64,000 nucleotides of DNA. Origin: Mayfieldus profundus. Lineage in GTDB: Bacteria > Actinomycetota > Thermoleophilia > Solirubrobacterales > 70-9. The DNA lies in assembly GCA_038040325.1 (NCBI GenBank), contig JBBPIM010000001.1, positions 66,650 to 130,649 on the forward strand, written 5' to 3'. The stretch's first letter is position 1; each line of letters begins with the position of its first letter. Below the pieces are notes generated by a model that did not search any database, was not told where the DNA came from, and saw nothing but the letters and a program-made list of their open reading frames with translations. Made by a program: the position numbers and the translations under genes. Positions 17,102 to 24,443 of this stretch are shown here, one piece after another.

Positions 17102-18373
17102 TTATGGGGCAGCCTTGGCCGGCTCGCGCGGCGCGGCGCCGTCGGAGGCGCCCGCCTCCTCCTCGGCCCGCTTTGCCCAGCGCCCCAGCTCGCGCCGGGC
17201 GATCACCATCTTGTGCACCTCGTCGGGGCCGTCGGCGATTCGCAGCATGCGGCTGTAGCGCCACATCATCGCCAGCGGGGTGTCCTCGGTCATCCCGAGG
17301 CTGCCGTGGGTCTGGATCGCCCGGTCGAGCACATCCATCACGACGTTGGCGGCGACCACCTTGATCATCGAGATCTGCTGGCGGGCTGCACGCTTTCCCT
17401 CGGTATCCATCTTCCATGCGGCGTGGAGGGTGAGCAGGCGGGCCTGGTCGGTCTCCATCCGCGACTTCGCGACGAAGTCCTGGATGAACTGCTTCTCGGC
17501 CAGCGGCCCGCCGAACGACTGGCGTGAGTTGGCGCGGCGGCACATCATCTCGATCGCCCGCTCGGCGGTGCCGATCGCCCGCATGCAGTGATGGATCCTG
17601 CCCGGCCCGAGGCGGTCCTGGGCGATCACGAAGCCCATCCCCTGCTCCCCGAGCAGGGCCGACGCCGGTACCCGGCAATCCTCGTAGCGGATCTCGCAGT
17701 GCCCGGGCCCACCGTCGTGGCCCATCACCGGGATCGGGCGGACCAGGTCGAAGCCGGGGTTGTCGGTGGGGACGAGGATCATGCTGGCCCGCGCGTAGGG
17801 GTGGGCTTCGGGGTCCGTCACCACCATCGCGATCGCCAGGTCGGCGCCCACCGCGCCCGACGTGAACCACTTGTGGCCATTGATCACCCACTCGTCGCCG
17901 TCGCGCACGGCGCGGGTCTGAAGCGTGGTCGGGTCCGAGCCTGAGACATCGGGCTCGGTCATCGAGAAGCAGGATCGAATCTCGCCGTCGAGCAGTGGCT
18001 GCAGCCAGCGCTGCTTCTGCTCGTCGGTTCCGTGCTCGGCGAGGATCTCCATGTTGCCGGTGTCGGGGGCCGCGCAGTTGAACGCCATCGACGCCAGCAC
18101 GGGACTGCGGCCCATCTCCTCGCAGAGGATCCCGTACTCCCAGTTGGTCAGGCCGGGCCCGTAATGCTCGTCGGGCAGGAACAGGTTCCAGAGACCCTCC
18201 GCCTTGGCGCGCTCGCGGATCTCGACGATCAGCTCGGGGTATGGCACGCCGGGAGCGACCTCGTCGTCGAGCGCCCGCATCGCCTCCGCCTCGTTGGGGT
18301 AGACGTGCTCGTCCATGAAGGAGCGGATCCGCTCCAGCAGCTGCTCGACCTGCGGCGACGGCGAGAAGTCCAC
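17102..18373 (-). CDS. Acyl-CoA dehydrogenase of the ACAD10/11 type
   Basis: 423 residues, GTG start, full-length FAD-dependent fold: N-terminal helices, the middle beta domain FSMTEPDVSGSDPTTLQT and FINGHKW-like WVINGHKWFTSGA, then the C-terminal helical bundle. The ending ADGPDEVH (380-387) is the hallmark of the ACAD10/11 subgroup. In the animal enzymes this domain completes removal of the phosphorylated 4-hydroxyl group. An Ala/Glu-rich tail follows. It lies downstream of a RibD-like reductase, an RpiB-like protein and a sulfotransferase on the same strand. Confidence 0.92.
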   Translation of the reverse strand: MDFSPSPQVEQLLERIRSFMDEHVYPNEAEAMRALDDEVAPGVPYPELIVEIRERAKAEGLWNLFLPDEHYGPGLTNWEYGILCEEMGRSPVLASMAFNCAAPDTGNMEILAEHGTDEQKQRWLQPLLDGEIRSCFSMTEPDVSGSDPTTLQTRAVRDGDEWVINGHKWFTSGAVGADLAIAMVVTDPEAHPYARASMILVPTDNPGFDLVRPIPVMGHDGGPGHCEIRYEDCRVPASALLGEQGMGFVIAQDRLGPGRIHHCMRAIGTAERAIEMMCRRANSRQSFGGPLAEKQFIQDFVAKSRMETDQARLLTLHAAWKMDTEGKRAARQQISMIKVVAANVVMDVLDRAIQTHGSLGMTEDTPLAMMWRYSRMLRIADGPDEVHKMVIARRELGRWAKRAEEEAGASDGAAPREPAKAAP

Positions 18374-18396
18374 GCTGGAAACCTACCGCGCCGCGC

Positions 18397-19131
18397 TCAG
18401 TCGCAGCGCCGATATCGCGCGAAGAGCTCGCCCTCGGACTCCAGCAGCCAAGCCAGCTCCATATCGATCACCTCGGGCAGCTCGCCCTCGATGATGTGGG
18501 GCTCCAGTCCCCCGGCCAGCTTCGGGGCGATGGTCAGGAACAGCTCGTCGCCCAGCCCCTCGCGCTGGAGCTGCGCGTGGGTCCCGGGCCCTCCCTCGCA
18601 GAGCAGCGCCCGAATGCCGCGTTCCTCGCGCAGATGGCGCAGCGCCGCCGCGAGGTCCACGCGCTCTGGGTGGCGCACCACCCGCACCGGCGTCTCGGTC
18701 TCCGGTGGCTCGGCCTCCGAGGCGGTGAAGATCAGCACCCGCCCGCCGCCGTCGGTGAACAGCGTTGCGTCCCACGGCAGGTCGAGGCGGCCGGAGACGA
18801 TCACCGCCAGCGGGTCGTGGGGGAGGCCCACCCGCTCACGCTGCGCCCGCAGCCCCGGGTCGGAGACGATGCGGCCGTAGCGCTCGGCCCGCATCGTGCC
18901 GGCGCCGATCATCACCGCGTCGACCCTGGTCCGCAGCCACTGCAGCATCTCCGTGTCCAGCGCCGAGCCGATCGGGCCCGAGCGGCCGCCGATCGCCGCC
19001 CTGCCGTCCAGGGTGGTGGCGAAGTTGAGCACGACGTAGGGGCGGTCGGAGTAGGCGAGGTCGACGAGGTCGAGCCCGGACAGCTGCTGCTCGACGGTGG
19101 TCGGGCCGGGATCGGGGACGAGGCGTTGCAT
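18397..19131 (-). CDS. RibD C-terminal-like pyrimidine reductase family protein
   Basis: 244 residues with the dihydrofolate-reductase-like fold of the RibD reductase domain: RPYVVLNFATTLDGRAAIGG (N-terminal strand and substrate loop), RTRVDAVMIGAGTMRAERYG (NADPH phosphate region) and LLCEGGPGTHAQL. There is no deaminase domain. Mycobacterial Rv2671 has the same architecture and can reduce dihydrofolate, but it is not the classic riboflavin enzyme. Substrate here is undetermined. The gap of 23 bp to the acyl-CoA dehydrogenase suggests cotranscription. Confidence 0.85.
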   Translation of the reverse strand: MQRLVPDPGPTTVEQQLSGLDLVDLAYSDRPYVVLNFATTLDGRAAIGGRSGPIGSALDTEMLQWLRTRVDAVMIGAGTMRAERYGRIVSDPGLRAQRERVGLPHDPLAVIVSGRLDLPWDATLFTDGGGRVLIFTASEAEPPETETPVRVVRHPERVDLAAALRHLREERGIRALLCEGGPGTHAQLQREGLGDELFLTIAPKLAGGLEPHIIEGELPEVIDMELAWLLESEGELFARYRRCD

Positions 19132-19215
19132 GGCGGGCGCCCGCTCCTTATACAGCGTCGGCAGGCAACGGCGAAAAGAGATTGGCCTTCGTCGTTCCGT
19201 GACCGGGCCGAGCCG

Positions 19216-19659
19216 CTAGCCCGACTCGATCTCGCCCAGGTGCTCGACGTTGGCCCGGTCGTCGTCCTCGCCGCTGGGAGCGCCCTCGAACCAGGCATCG
19301 AGGATCTCGGCAAGCTCTGCCTCCGAGGTTGCGCGGAGGCTGAGCGCCAGCACGTTGGCGTCGTTCCAGCGGCGAGCTCCCTCCGCCGTGGCGGCGTCGC
19401 CGCAGAGCGCCGCACGGATGCCGGGCACCTTGTTGGCCGCGATCGAGGCACCGGTCCCGGTCCAGCAGCAGACCACCGCCTGCTCGGCACGGCCGTCGGC
19501 CACATCGCGGGCCGCGGCCTCGGAGGCCCAGGCCCAGTCGTCTCGCTCGTCCTCGGCAAGGGCGCCGTGGGCGATCGGCTCATGGCCCCGCCGGTGCAGC
19601 TCCTCGACGATCGTCTCGGCGATCCCCGTCCGCTCGTCGGCGGCCACGGCGATCTTCAT
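19216..19659 (-). CDS. RpiB/LacAB-family sugar-phosphate isomerase-like protein, divergent
   Basis: 147 residues. The family core GTGASIAANKVPGIRAALC and RRWNDANVLALSLR is clear, and Cys65 aligns with the catalytic Cys of E. coli RpiB. However, the usual DHAG near the N-terminus is DERTG here, so the His of the active site is missing, and CGTG is CWTG. The C-terminus has an acidic tail (GEDDDRANVEHLGEIE). It is either an isomerase with altered specificity or a non-catalytic relative. It is 2 bp downstream of the sulfotransferase. Confidence 0.8.
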   Translation of the reverse strand: MKIAVAADERTGIAETIVEELHRRGHEPIAHGALAEDERDDWAWASEAAARDVADGRAEQAVVCCWTGTGASIAANKVPGIRAALCGDAATAEGARRWNDANVLALSLRATSEAELAEILDAWFEGAPSGEDDDRANVEHLGEIESG

Positions 19660-19661
19660 GT

Positions 19662-20651
19662 TCAGTACTCGTTCCAGCCTGGGAAGCGGCGACCGGCGAA
19701 CTCCTGCACTGCCGCCGCGTCGTCACGGAACACCGCCCGCAGCCGCTCGAAGACCTGGTCGGGAAGCTTCGGCTTGGGCGCGGAGGGCCTGTCGGGATCG
19801 TGCACGGCCTTCTCCACCATCCAGCGCAGCGACTCCGGCAGGCGATCGAAGTTGCGGTCGAAGCTGCGAAAGCCCGGCAGCTTTATCAGGCGCTCCATCA
19901 CCTGATACTTGTCGCCCTGCTTGGCCGACGACTTCTCCCATTCGCGGTCGAACTGCTCGTGGGTGAAGTCCTCGTCCACCTCCAGGTAGCGGAACGCGCG
20001 CCGCATGGTCTGCTCGCGATCCGACTGCAACTCCTCCTGGGCGATCACCGCAATCTGCCCGCGGTCGAAGCGCTCGAGGTATGGCTGCAGCTGCATCCAG
20101 TACATCGAACGGTGCACGTAGGCGGTGTCCGAACGTGACAGCACGTCCTCCATCTCGCCGTGCTCATAGCCAGCTCCGGTGGCGTGCACCCAGTGCGAGA
20201 GGGCCCGCTTGATCGGGTCGCGCACCATGTAGAGGAGCTTGGCGTCGGGGCAATGCTCACGGATGCGCTCAGCGACCCCCGTGTAGCGAGGCTGGTTGGT
20301 GTAGTGCGGGGAGGACTCGCCGCGCACTGCAAAACGGTCGTCGAATCGGCCCCGGTACCAGTCGCTGCCGAGGTCCCAGTTGAGCTCGGCGACGAAGAAG
20401 TTGAGCTCCTTGGGCTTCGTCATTTGGATCTCGGGATGCAGTGCGAGGTAGTGGTGGATGCTGGTCGTGCCGCACTTCAGCCCGCCGATGATGATCAGGT
20501 TCGGCCAGGCCGCATGGCGCGAGGCGCGGCGCGGCAGCCGCCGGTTGCGGTCGCCCGTGAAGCGCTCGCGCGCTCGCGCGCACATCGCCTCGTCGGAGGC
20601 GTCGTGGGGCGCGGTCAGAGGGGGCTGGGGCTGCGTTCCGGCCTCAGGCAC
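19662..20651 (-). CDS. PAPS-dependent sulfotransferase
   Basis: 329 residues, GTG start. The 5'-phosphosulfate loop is IIIGGLKCGTTSIHHYL (Lys and Thr/Ser ligands), followed by MTKPKELNFF, a strand-loop typical of bacterial and heparan-type sulfotransferases, and the 3'-phosphate site YMVRDPIKRALSHW. It should move sulfate from PAPS to a lipid or glycan hydroxyl; the acceptor cannot be read. A -10 box 8 nt upstream indicates a near-leaderless mRNA, and it heads a unit with the RpiB-like gene. Confidence 0.9.
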   Translation of the reverse strand: MPEAGTQPQPPLTAPHDASDEAMCARARERFTGDRNRRLPRRASRHAAWPNLIIIGGLKCGTTSIHHYLALHPEIQMTKPKELNFFVAELNWDLGSDWYRGRFDDRFAVRGESSPHYTNQPRYTGVAERIREHCPDAKLLYMVRDPIKRALSHWVHATGAGYEHGEMEDVLSRSDTAYVHRSMYWMQLQPYLERFDRGQIAVIAQEELQSDREQTMRRAFRYLEVDEDFTHEQFDREWEKSSAKQGDKYQVMERLIKLPGFRSFDRNFDRLPESLRWMVEKAVHDPDRPSAPKPKLPDQVFERLRAVFRDDAAAVQEFAGRRFPGWNEY

Positions 20652-20659
20652 AGCGGGCT

Positions 20660-20665
20660 AGTGTA
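20660..20665 (-). promoter_or_regulatory. -10 box TACACT for the sulfotransferase gene
   Basis: Minus-strand TACACT ends 8 nt before the GTG at 20651. It overlaps the plus-strand box TAGCTT by 2 bp, so two near-leaderless promoters are packed back to back in a 25-bp gap. Confidence 0.5.
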
Positions 20666-20669
20666 GCTT
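20664..20669 (+). promoter_or_regulatory. -10 box TAGCTT for the DUF2804 gene
   Basis: TAGCTT ends 7 nt before GTG 20677, the spacing expected when transcription starts at the start codon. Confidence 0.5.
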
Positions 20670-20676
20670 CGCCTCC

Positions 20677-21513
20677 GTGACGTCTCAGCTTCCCTGGCGC
20701 GGGCCCGGACCGGGACGGCCGGACCTGCCGCTGCCGCCGCGCCGCATGCCCCTGTGGCGCCATGGCCGCATGCGCAAGCGCTGGCGTTACGTCGGGGTCT
20801 ACGGCCCCGAGGTGATGCTGTGTGCGGCGCGCGTCCAGGTCGGGCCGTTCGCGCAGAGCTTCTGGGCCGTCTGGGACCGCCAGGGCGAGCAGCGGTTCGC
20901 ACATACCCGCACGCTCGGGGGCCGCGAGGTCGTCATGGATGGCCCCGCGGTGCGAGTCGATGCCCGCGAGGCGAGCGCCGACCTGCGGTTCGGCGACGCG
21001 GCGCCGATCGAGGCCGTTTGCCCGAGCGGGGATCGCGGCTACGGGTGGACCCGCAAGCGTGCCGGAGTGCCGGTCAGCGGGACGATCGAGGCCGGGGGCC
21101 GCAGCTGGGAGGTCGAGTCGGCTGGAGTGGATGACGAGTCGGCCGGATACCACCAGCGCCACACCAGCTGGCACTGGTCGGCGGGCGTGGGAAGGGCCGC
21201 CGACGGGCGCCCGATCGCGTGGAACCTGGTGACTGGGATCAACGACCCACCGCAGCGCAGCGAGCGCGCGATCTGGGTGGGGGGCGTGCCGGGCGAGCCG
21301 GTCCCCGTTTCGTTCGACGGCCTTGATGGAATCGAGTTCGCGGGGGGATCGAGCCTGCGTTTCGGCGCGGAGTCCGAACGCGCCCGCGACGACAACATGC
21401 TGGTCTTCCGCTCCCGCTACCGGCATCGCTTCGGCACCTTCTCGGGCTCCCTGGACGGGATCGAGATCGCCGAGGCTTTCGGGGTGATGGAGGAACACGA
21501 GGCGGTCTGGTGA
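20677..21513 (+). CDS. DUF2804-like protein
   Basis: 278 residues, GTG start. Soluble, beta-rich, with many Trp and His (YHQRHTSWHWSAGVGRAADGR, IAWNLVTGINDP), resembling DUF2804 and lipocalin-like AttH/CrtC-fold proteins that bind hydrophobic ligands. No catalytic motif is evident. The stop overlaps the start of the YihY gene (GTGA), giving a three-gene membrane-related unit. Confidence 0.7.
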   Translation: MTSQLPWRGPGPGRPDLPLPPRRMPLWRHGRMRKRWRYVGVYGPEVMLCAARVQVGPFAQSFWAVWDRQGEQRFAHTRTLGGREVVMDGPAVRVDAREASADLRFGDAAPIEAVCPSGDRGYGWTRKRAGVPVSGTIEAGGRSWEVESAGVDDESAGYHQRHTSWHWSAGVGRAADGRPIAWNLVTGINDPPQRSERAIWVGGVPGEPVPVSFDGLDGIEFAGGSSLRFGAESERARDDNMLVFRSRYRHRFGTFSGSLDGIEIAEAFGVMEEHEAVW

Positions 21514-22388
21514 GCCTAGGGTCGAGGCTTCGGGAGCTGCGCCGGGATGCCGAGCGCAGCCGGGCCGGGGCGCTGCTCGGGCGCATCGCGGGACGCCTCC
21601 GCGAGGCATCGGCCACCGACTTCGCGGCGGCGATGACCTACTACGGCTTCCTGGCGCTGTTCCCCGCCCTGATCGTGCTCGTTGCGCTTCTCGGCCTGAT
21701 CGGCTCCTATCCCGAGACCTACAACAGCATCATCGACACGCTGCGCGAGGCGGCTCCCGGCGCGGTTGTCGAGACGATCGACGGGGCGCTGAACGACGCG
21801 CTGCGGAGCCGGGGCACCGCGGGCGGCCTGCTCGGAGTCGGCCTGGTGCTGGCGCTCTACTCGGCCACGAGCGGAACCGGAGCAGCCCTGCGCGGGATCA
21901 GGGCGATCGAGCGCGCCGACCAGAGGATGCCGTTCGTGCGCGGGATCCTCACCCGGCTCGGTCTGACCCTGGCGGTGATGCTGGCTCTGCTGGTCGCTTT
22001 CACCGCTGTCCTGGTGGCCGGCCCGCTGTTCTCCGACATCGGGGAGGCGGCAGGGGTCGGCGATGCCGTCAAGAGCGCCGTTTCGCTGGCCCGCTGGCCG
22101 ATCGGGGTTGCAGCGCTGATCACCGGGGCGACGCTGCTCTACCGTGCGGCGGCGATCCCGCGGGAAACCCGCTTCGCCGAGCTGCTGCCCGGTGCGCTGG
22201 CAGCTTCCGGGCTGTGGATCGTCGCCTCGGTCGGCTTCAACGCCTACGTGTCCAACTTCTCCTCCTATGACGCCACCTACGGCAGCCTCGGTGCGGTGAT
22301 CGTGCTGATGATCTGGATCTGGGTCGGGAACCTGGCGCTGCTTGCCGGGGCGGCGCTGAACGCCGAGCTGCGCGAGGAGCGGCGCTGA
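21510..22388 (+). CDS. YihY/BrkB-family inner membrane protein
   Basis: 292 residues, GTG start. After an amphipathic N-terminus (RLREASATDFAAAMTYYGFLALFPALIVLVALLGL, the family signature) there are about six membrane helices, with WIVASVGFNAYVSNFSSYDATYGSLGAVIVLMIWIW near the C-terminus as in most YihY proteins. The molecular role of the family is not settled (once called ribonuclease BN). Its last codons contain the GAGGAG ribosome site for the next gene, and its TGA overlaps that gene's CTG. Confidence 0.92.
   Translation: MSLGSRLRELRRDAERSRAGALLGRIAGRLREASATDFAAAMTYYGFLALFPALIVLVALLGLIGSYPETYNSIIDTLREAAPGAVVETIDGALNDALRSRGTAGGLLGVGLVLALYSATSGTGAALRGIRAIERADQRMPFVRGILTRLGLTLAVMLALLVAFTAVLVAGPLFSDIGEAAGVGDAVKSAVSLARWPIGVAALITGATLLYRAAAIPRETRFAELLPGALAASGLWIVASVGFNAYVSNFSSYDATYGSLGAVIVLMIWIWVGNLALLAGAALNAELREERR
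22374..22379 (+). promoter_or_regulatory. Ribosome binding site GAGGAG before a CTG start
   Basis: GAGGAG followed by 5 nt and then CTG (22385), which overlaps the upstream stop as CTGA. The strength and spacing of this site decide the start of the gene. Confidence 0.6.
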
Positions 22389-23404
22389 GCCCGGCCGCCG
22401 ACTTCGGCTCGAGCTTTCGGTTCTTCTTCGACGCTGCGGGGCAGTTCTTCCAGAACCTCGCCAGCGTCGACTGGCCGGCGCTGGTGGTGGCGCTGTTGTT
22501 CCTGCTCGCGATGTACCTGGCCCGAACCCGCGCCTGGCAGAACGTGCTTCGCGCCGCCTACCCGAAGCATGAGGTGCCCTTCCGGGGCCTCGCCGGCGCC
22601 TACCTGGCCGGCGCCGGGATCAACGCCGTGATCCCGGCCCGGGTCGGCGACGCGACCAAGATCCTCCTCGCCAAGGGACAGGTCCGCGGCTCCACCTATC
22701 CGGCCATCACCTCGTCGTTCCTGGTGCAATCGTTGTTCGACACGGCCGCGGGGTTGCTTGTCTTCGCCTATGCGCTGACCCAGGGCCTGCTGCCGCGCCC
22801 GCCGGAGCTGCCGAACCTGCCCGCGTTCGACATCTCGTTCTGGGCCGAGAACCCGCAGCTGCTGCTGTTCACCCTCACCATGCTGGGGGTCGGCTTCCTC
22901 ACCGCCTTCGCGCTGCTTGCCCGCCCCGCGGAGGAGTTCTGGCAGCGGGTCAAGCAGGGCCTGGCGATCCTCACCGAGCCCAGCCGCTACCTGCGCGAGG
23001 TCGCCTCCTGGCAGGGGGTCGGCTGGCTGTGCCGCTTCGGAGCCTTCTGGTTCTTTCTCGAGGCGTTCGGGATCGGCGGCACCCTCCAGAACGTTGCGCT
23101 GGTGATGAGCGTGCAGGCGATCTCGACGATGCTGCCTTTCACTCCAGGTGGAGCGGGGGCCCAGCAGGCGTTGCTGGTGGCGACTCTCGAGGGACCGTCG
23201 CGCACCGCTGTTCTCTCCTACTCGGTCGGCACCCAGATCGCGTTGGCCGCCTGGTCGGCCGTGCTCGGCTTCGCCGCCATGATCTTCATCTTCCGCACCA
23301 CCAACTGGCGCGGGCTCGTCGAGCAGGCAGAGAGCGAGGCCAAGCGGGAGGAGGCAAAGCAGGACGCAGCCCAGGGGCCGGAGGCGCACGGCGCGACCCC
23401 CTGA
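22385..23404 (+). CDS. Lysylphosphatidylglycerol synthase transmembrane-domain (UPF0104/AglD-like) protein
   Basis: 339 residues read from CTG 22385. The family's first helical segment (FRFFFDAAGQFFQNLASVDWPALVVALLF) precedes the first GTG (22484), and no ATG, GTG or TTG occurs between the upstream gene and there. About eight membrane helices follow, with the conserved GINAVIPARVGDATK and TPGGAGAQQALL segments of the family. The C-terminal tail is charged and cytoplasmic. Members are thought to act as lipid flippases or channels. Coupled to YihY. Confidence 0.82.
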   Translation: MSPAADFGSSFRFFFDAAGQFFQNLASVDWPALVVALLFLLAMYLARTRAWQNVLRAAYPKHEVPFRGLAGAYLAGAGINAVIPARVGDATKILLAKGQVRGSTYPAITSSFLVQSLFDTAAGLLVFAYALTQGLLPRPPELPNLPAFDISFWAENPQLLLFTLTMLGVGFLTAFALLARPAEEFWQRVKQGLAILTEPSRYLREVASWQGVGWLCRFGAFWFFLEAFGIGGTLQNVALVMSVQAISTMLPFTPGGAGAQQALLVATLEGPSRTAVLSYSVGTQIALAAWSAVLGFAAMIFIFRTTNWRGLVEQAESEAKREEAKQDAAQGPEAHGATP

Positions 23405-23424
23405 AGCGCCGATCGGAGCCGGAG

Positions 23425-24087
23425 TCAGCCGGGGTGGCGCCCCTCCACGCGCCATCGCCAGGGTGGCTCCTCGCCCGCCGGGAACGCGTAGTGGTTGCGT
23501 CCGGGAAGTGTCTCCAGCGGGACCAGCGCCGGATCGTCGCGGAGCAGGACCGCGGTGCCCGCCGCCGCCGCGACGTCGGACCGCGTCGCCCGCATGACCA
23601 GGCGCTCCCAGCCGAGCGAAGGCCGGTACAGCCAGTAGCTGATCTCGACAAGTCCGCTCGTGTGTCGCCGGTCCTCGATCGATGTGAACGCGGTGGTGCG
23701 CCTCCCCGAGGCGGTGAGGTGCAGACCCTCCGCGCCGGGGCGCGGCACCGCGCAGCTCGGGCGCCGGCAGCGGCGGAAGTCCACGGGCACCAGCGGCAGG
23801 CCCGCAGGGCCGGGGCGCGCCGTGGGCAAGGGCGCCAGCGCCCGGACCAGGCGTGCCAGGGGCCAGCCGTAGGCCGGCACGAGCGGGTGGTGGCGACAGG
23901 CGTCGGGAAGGCGCGGTGCGCAGGTGAGGCGGCGGGCGATCGTCGCGCCCAGCTCGCGGCCGGACTCCGTGGGCCCGGTCGCAAGCGAGGCAATCGCGGC
24001 GAGCACGAGCAGGGCGATCAGAGCCGCCAGGGCCGCCTGCTCGACGCTGGCGGCGCCAGCCTGCGATCGGCTGCGCCCGGGGTCCAT
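23425..24087 (-). CDS. Predicted single-pass exported protein with pilin-like N-terminus
   Basis: 220 residues, ATG start. The N-terminus RSRSQAGAASVEQAALAALIALLVLAAIASLA resembles TadE/TadG or pseudopilin leaders: Gly, then Glu near +5 of a hydrophobic helix. The remainder is Arg/Pro-rich and soluble, with several Cys (TCAPRLPDACRHH, RRCRRPSC), suggesting an extracytoplasmic domain stabilised by disulfides. A TAGCGT box 8 nt upstream supports the start. No family identified. Confidence 0.6.
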   Translation of the reverse strand: MDPGRSRSQAGAASVEQAALAALIALLVLAAIASLATGPTESGRELGATIARRLTCAPRLPDACRHHPLVPAYGWPLARLVRALAPLPTARPGPAGLPLVPVDFRRCRRPSCAVPRPGAEGLHLTASGRRTTAFTSIEDRRHTSGLVEISYWLYRPSLGWERLVMRATRSDVAAAAGTAVLLRDDPALVPLETLPGRNHYAFPAGEEPPWRWRVEGRHPG

Positions 24088-24095
24088 CGGTGTCG

Positions 24096-24101
24096 ACGCT
24101 A
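24096..24101 (-). promoter_or_regulatory. -10 box TAGCGT, near-leaderless
   Basis: Minus-strand TAGCGT ends 8 nt before the ATG at 24087. Confidence 0.4.
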
Positions 24102-24152
24102 GGCGGCAGGGAGATACGCGTGGCGCGCCCCGTGCAAACTGAGCGCAACGCC

Positions 24153-24158
24153 TATCAT
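24153..24158 (+). promoter_or_regulatory. -10 box TATCAT, leaderless-type promoter
   Basis: TATCAT ends exactly 7 nt before ATG 24166, the best example in the window of a promoter that would start transcription at the start codon. No clear -35 hexamer. Confidence 0.55.
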
Positions 24159-24165
24159 CGGTGCC

Positions 24166-24435
24166 ATGGAAGCGGGTGGCTTCAACATCTTCGGCGACCC
24201 CGAGGAGCTGCGCGCCCGGCTCGAGGAGCTGGCCGAGCAGGCTCAGTCCTCGCAGCGGGTCGCATGGGCCGACAACGCGATCCGCCTCGCGGTCGAGATG
24301 ACCGTGGCGGCGATCAACCGGCTGGAGCTGACCGGAGGAAGCGACGAGCAGGCGGTTCAGGTTCGCGATGCGATCCGGATCGTCTTTCCCGAGGCCGTGA
24401 CGCTGGTTCGCGAGGCCCGCGAGGGACTCGCCTAG
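24166..24435 (+). CDS. Small helical protein, function unknown
   Basis: 89 residues, ATG start. Almost wholly alpha-helical and acidic (DPEELRARLEELAEQAQ, AVEMTVAAINRLEL), with no Cys and no hydrophobic span. It is followed after 8 bp by an SDR gene whose ribosome site AGGAGG overlaps its stop region, so both are probably on one mRNA. I do not recognise the family. Confidence 0.65.
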   Translation: MEAGGFNIFGDPEELRARLEELAEQAQSSQRVAWADNAIRLAVEMTVAAINRLELTGGSDEQAVQVRDAIRIVFPEAVTLVREAREGLA

Positions 24436-24443
24436 GAGGCCCG

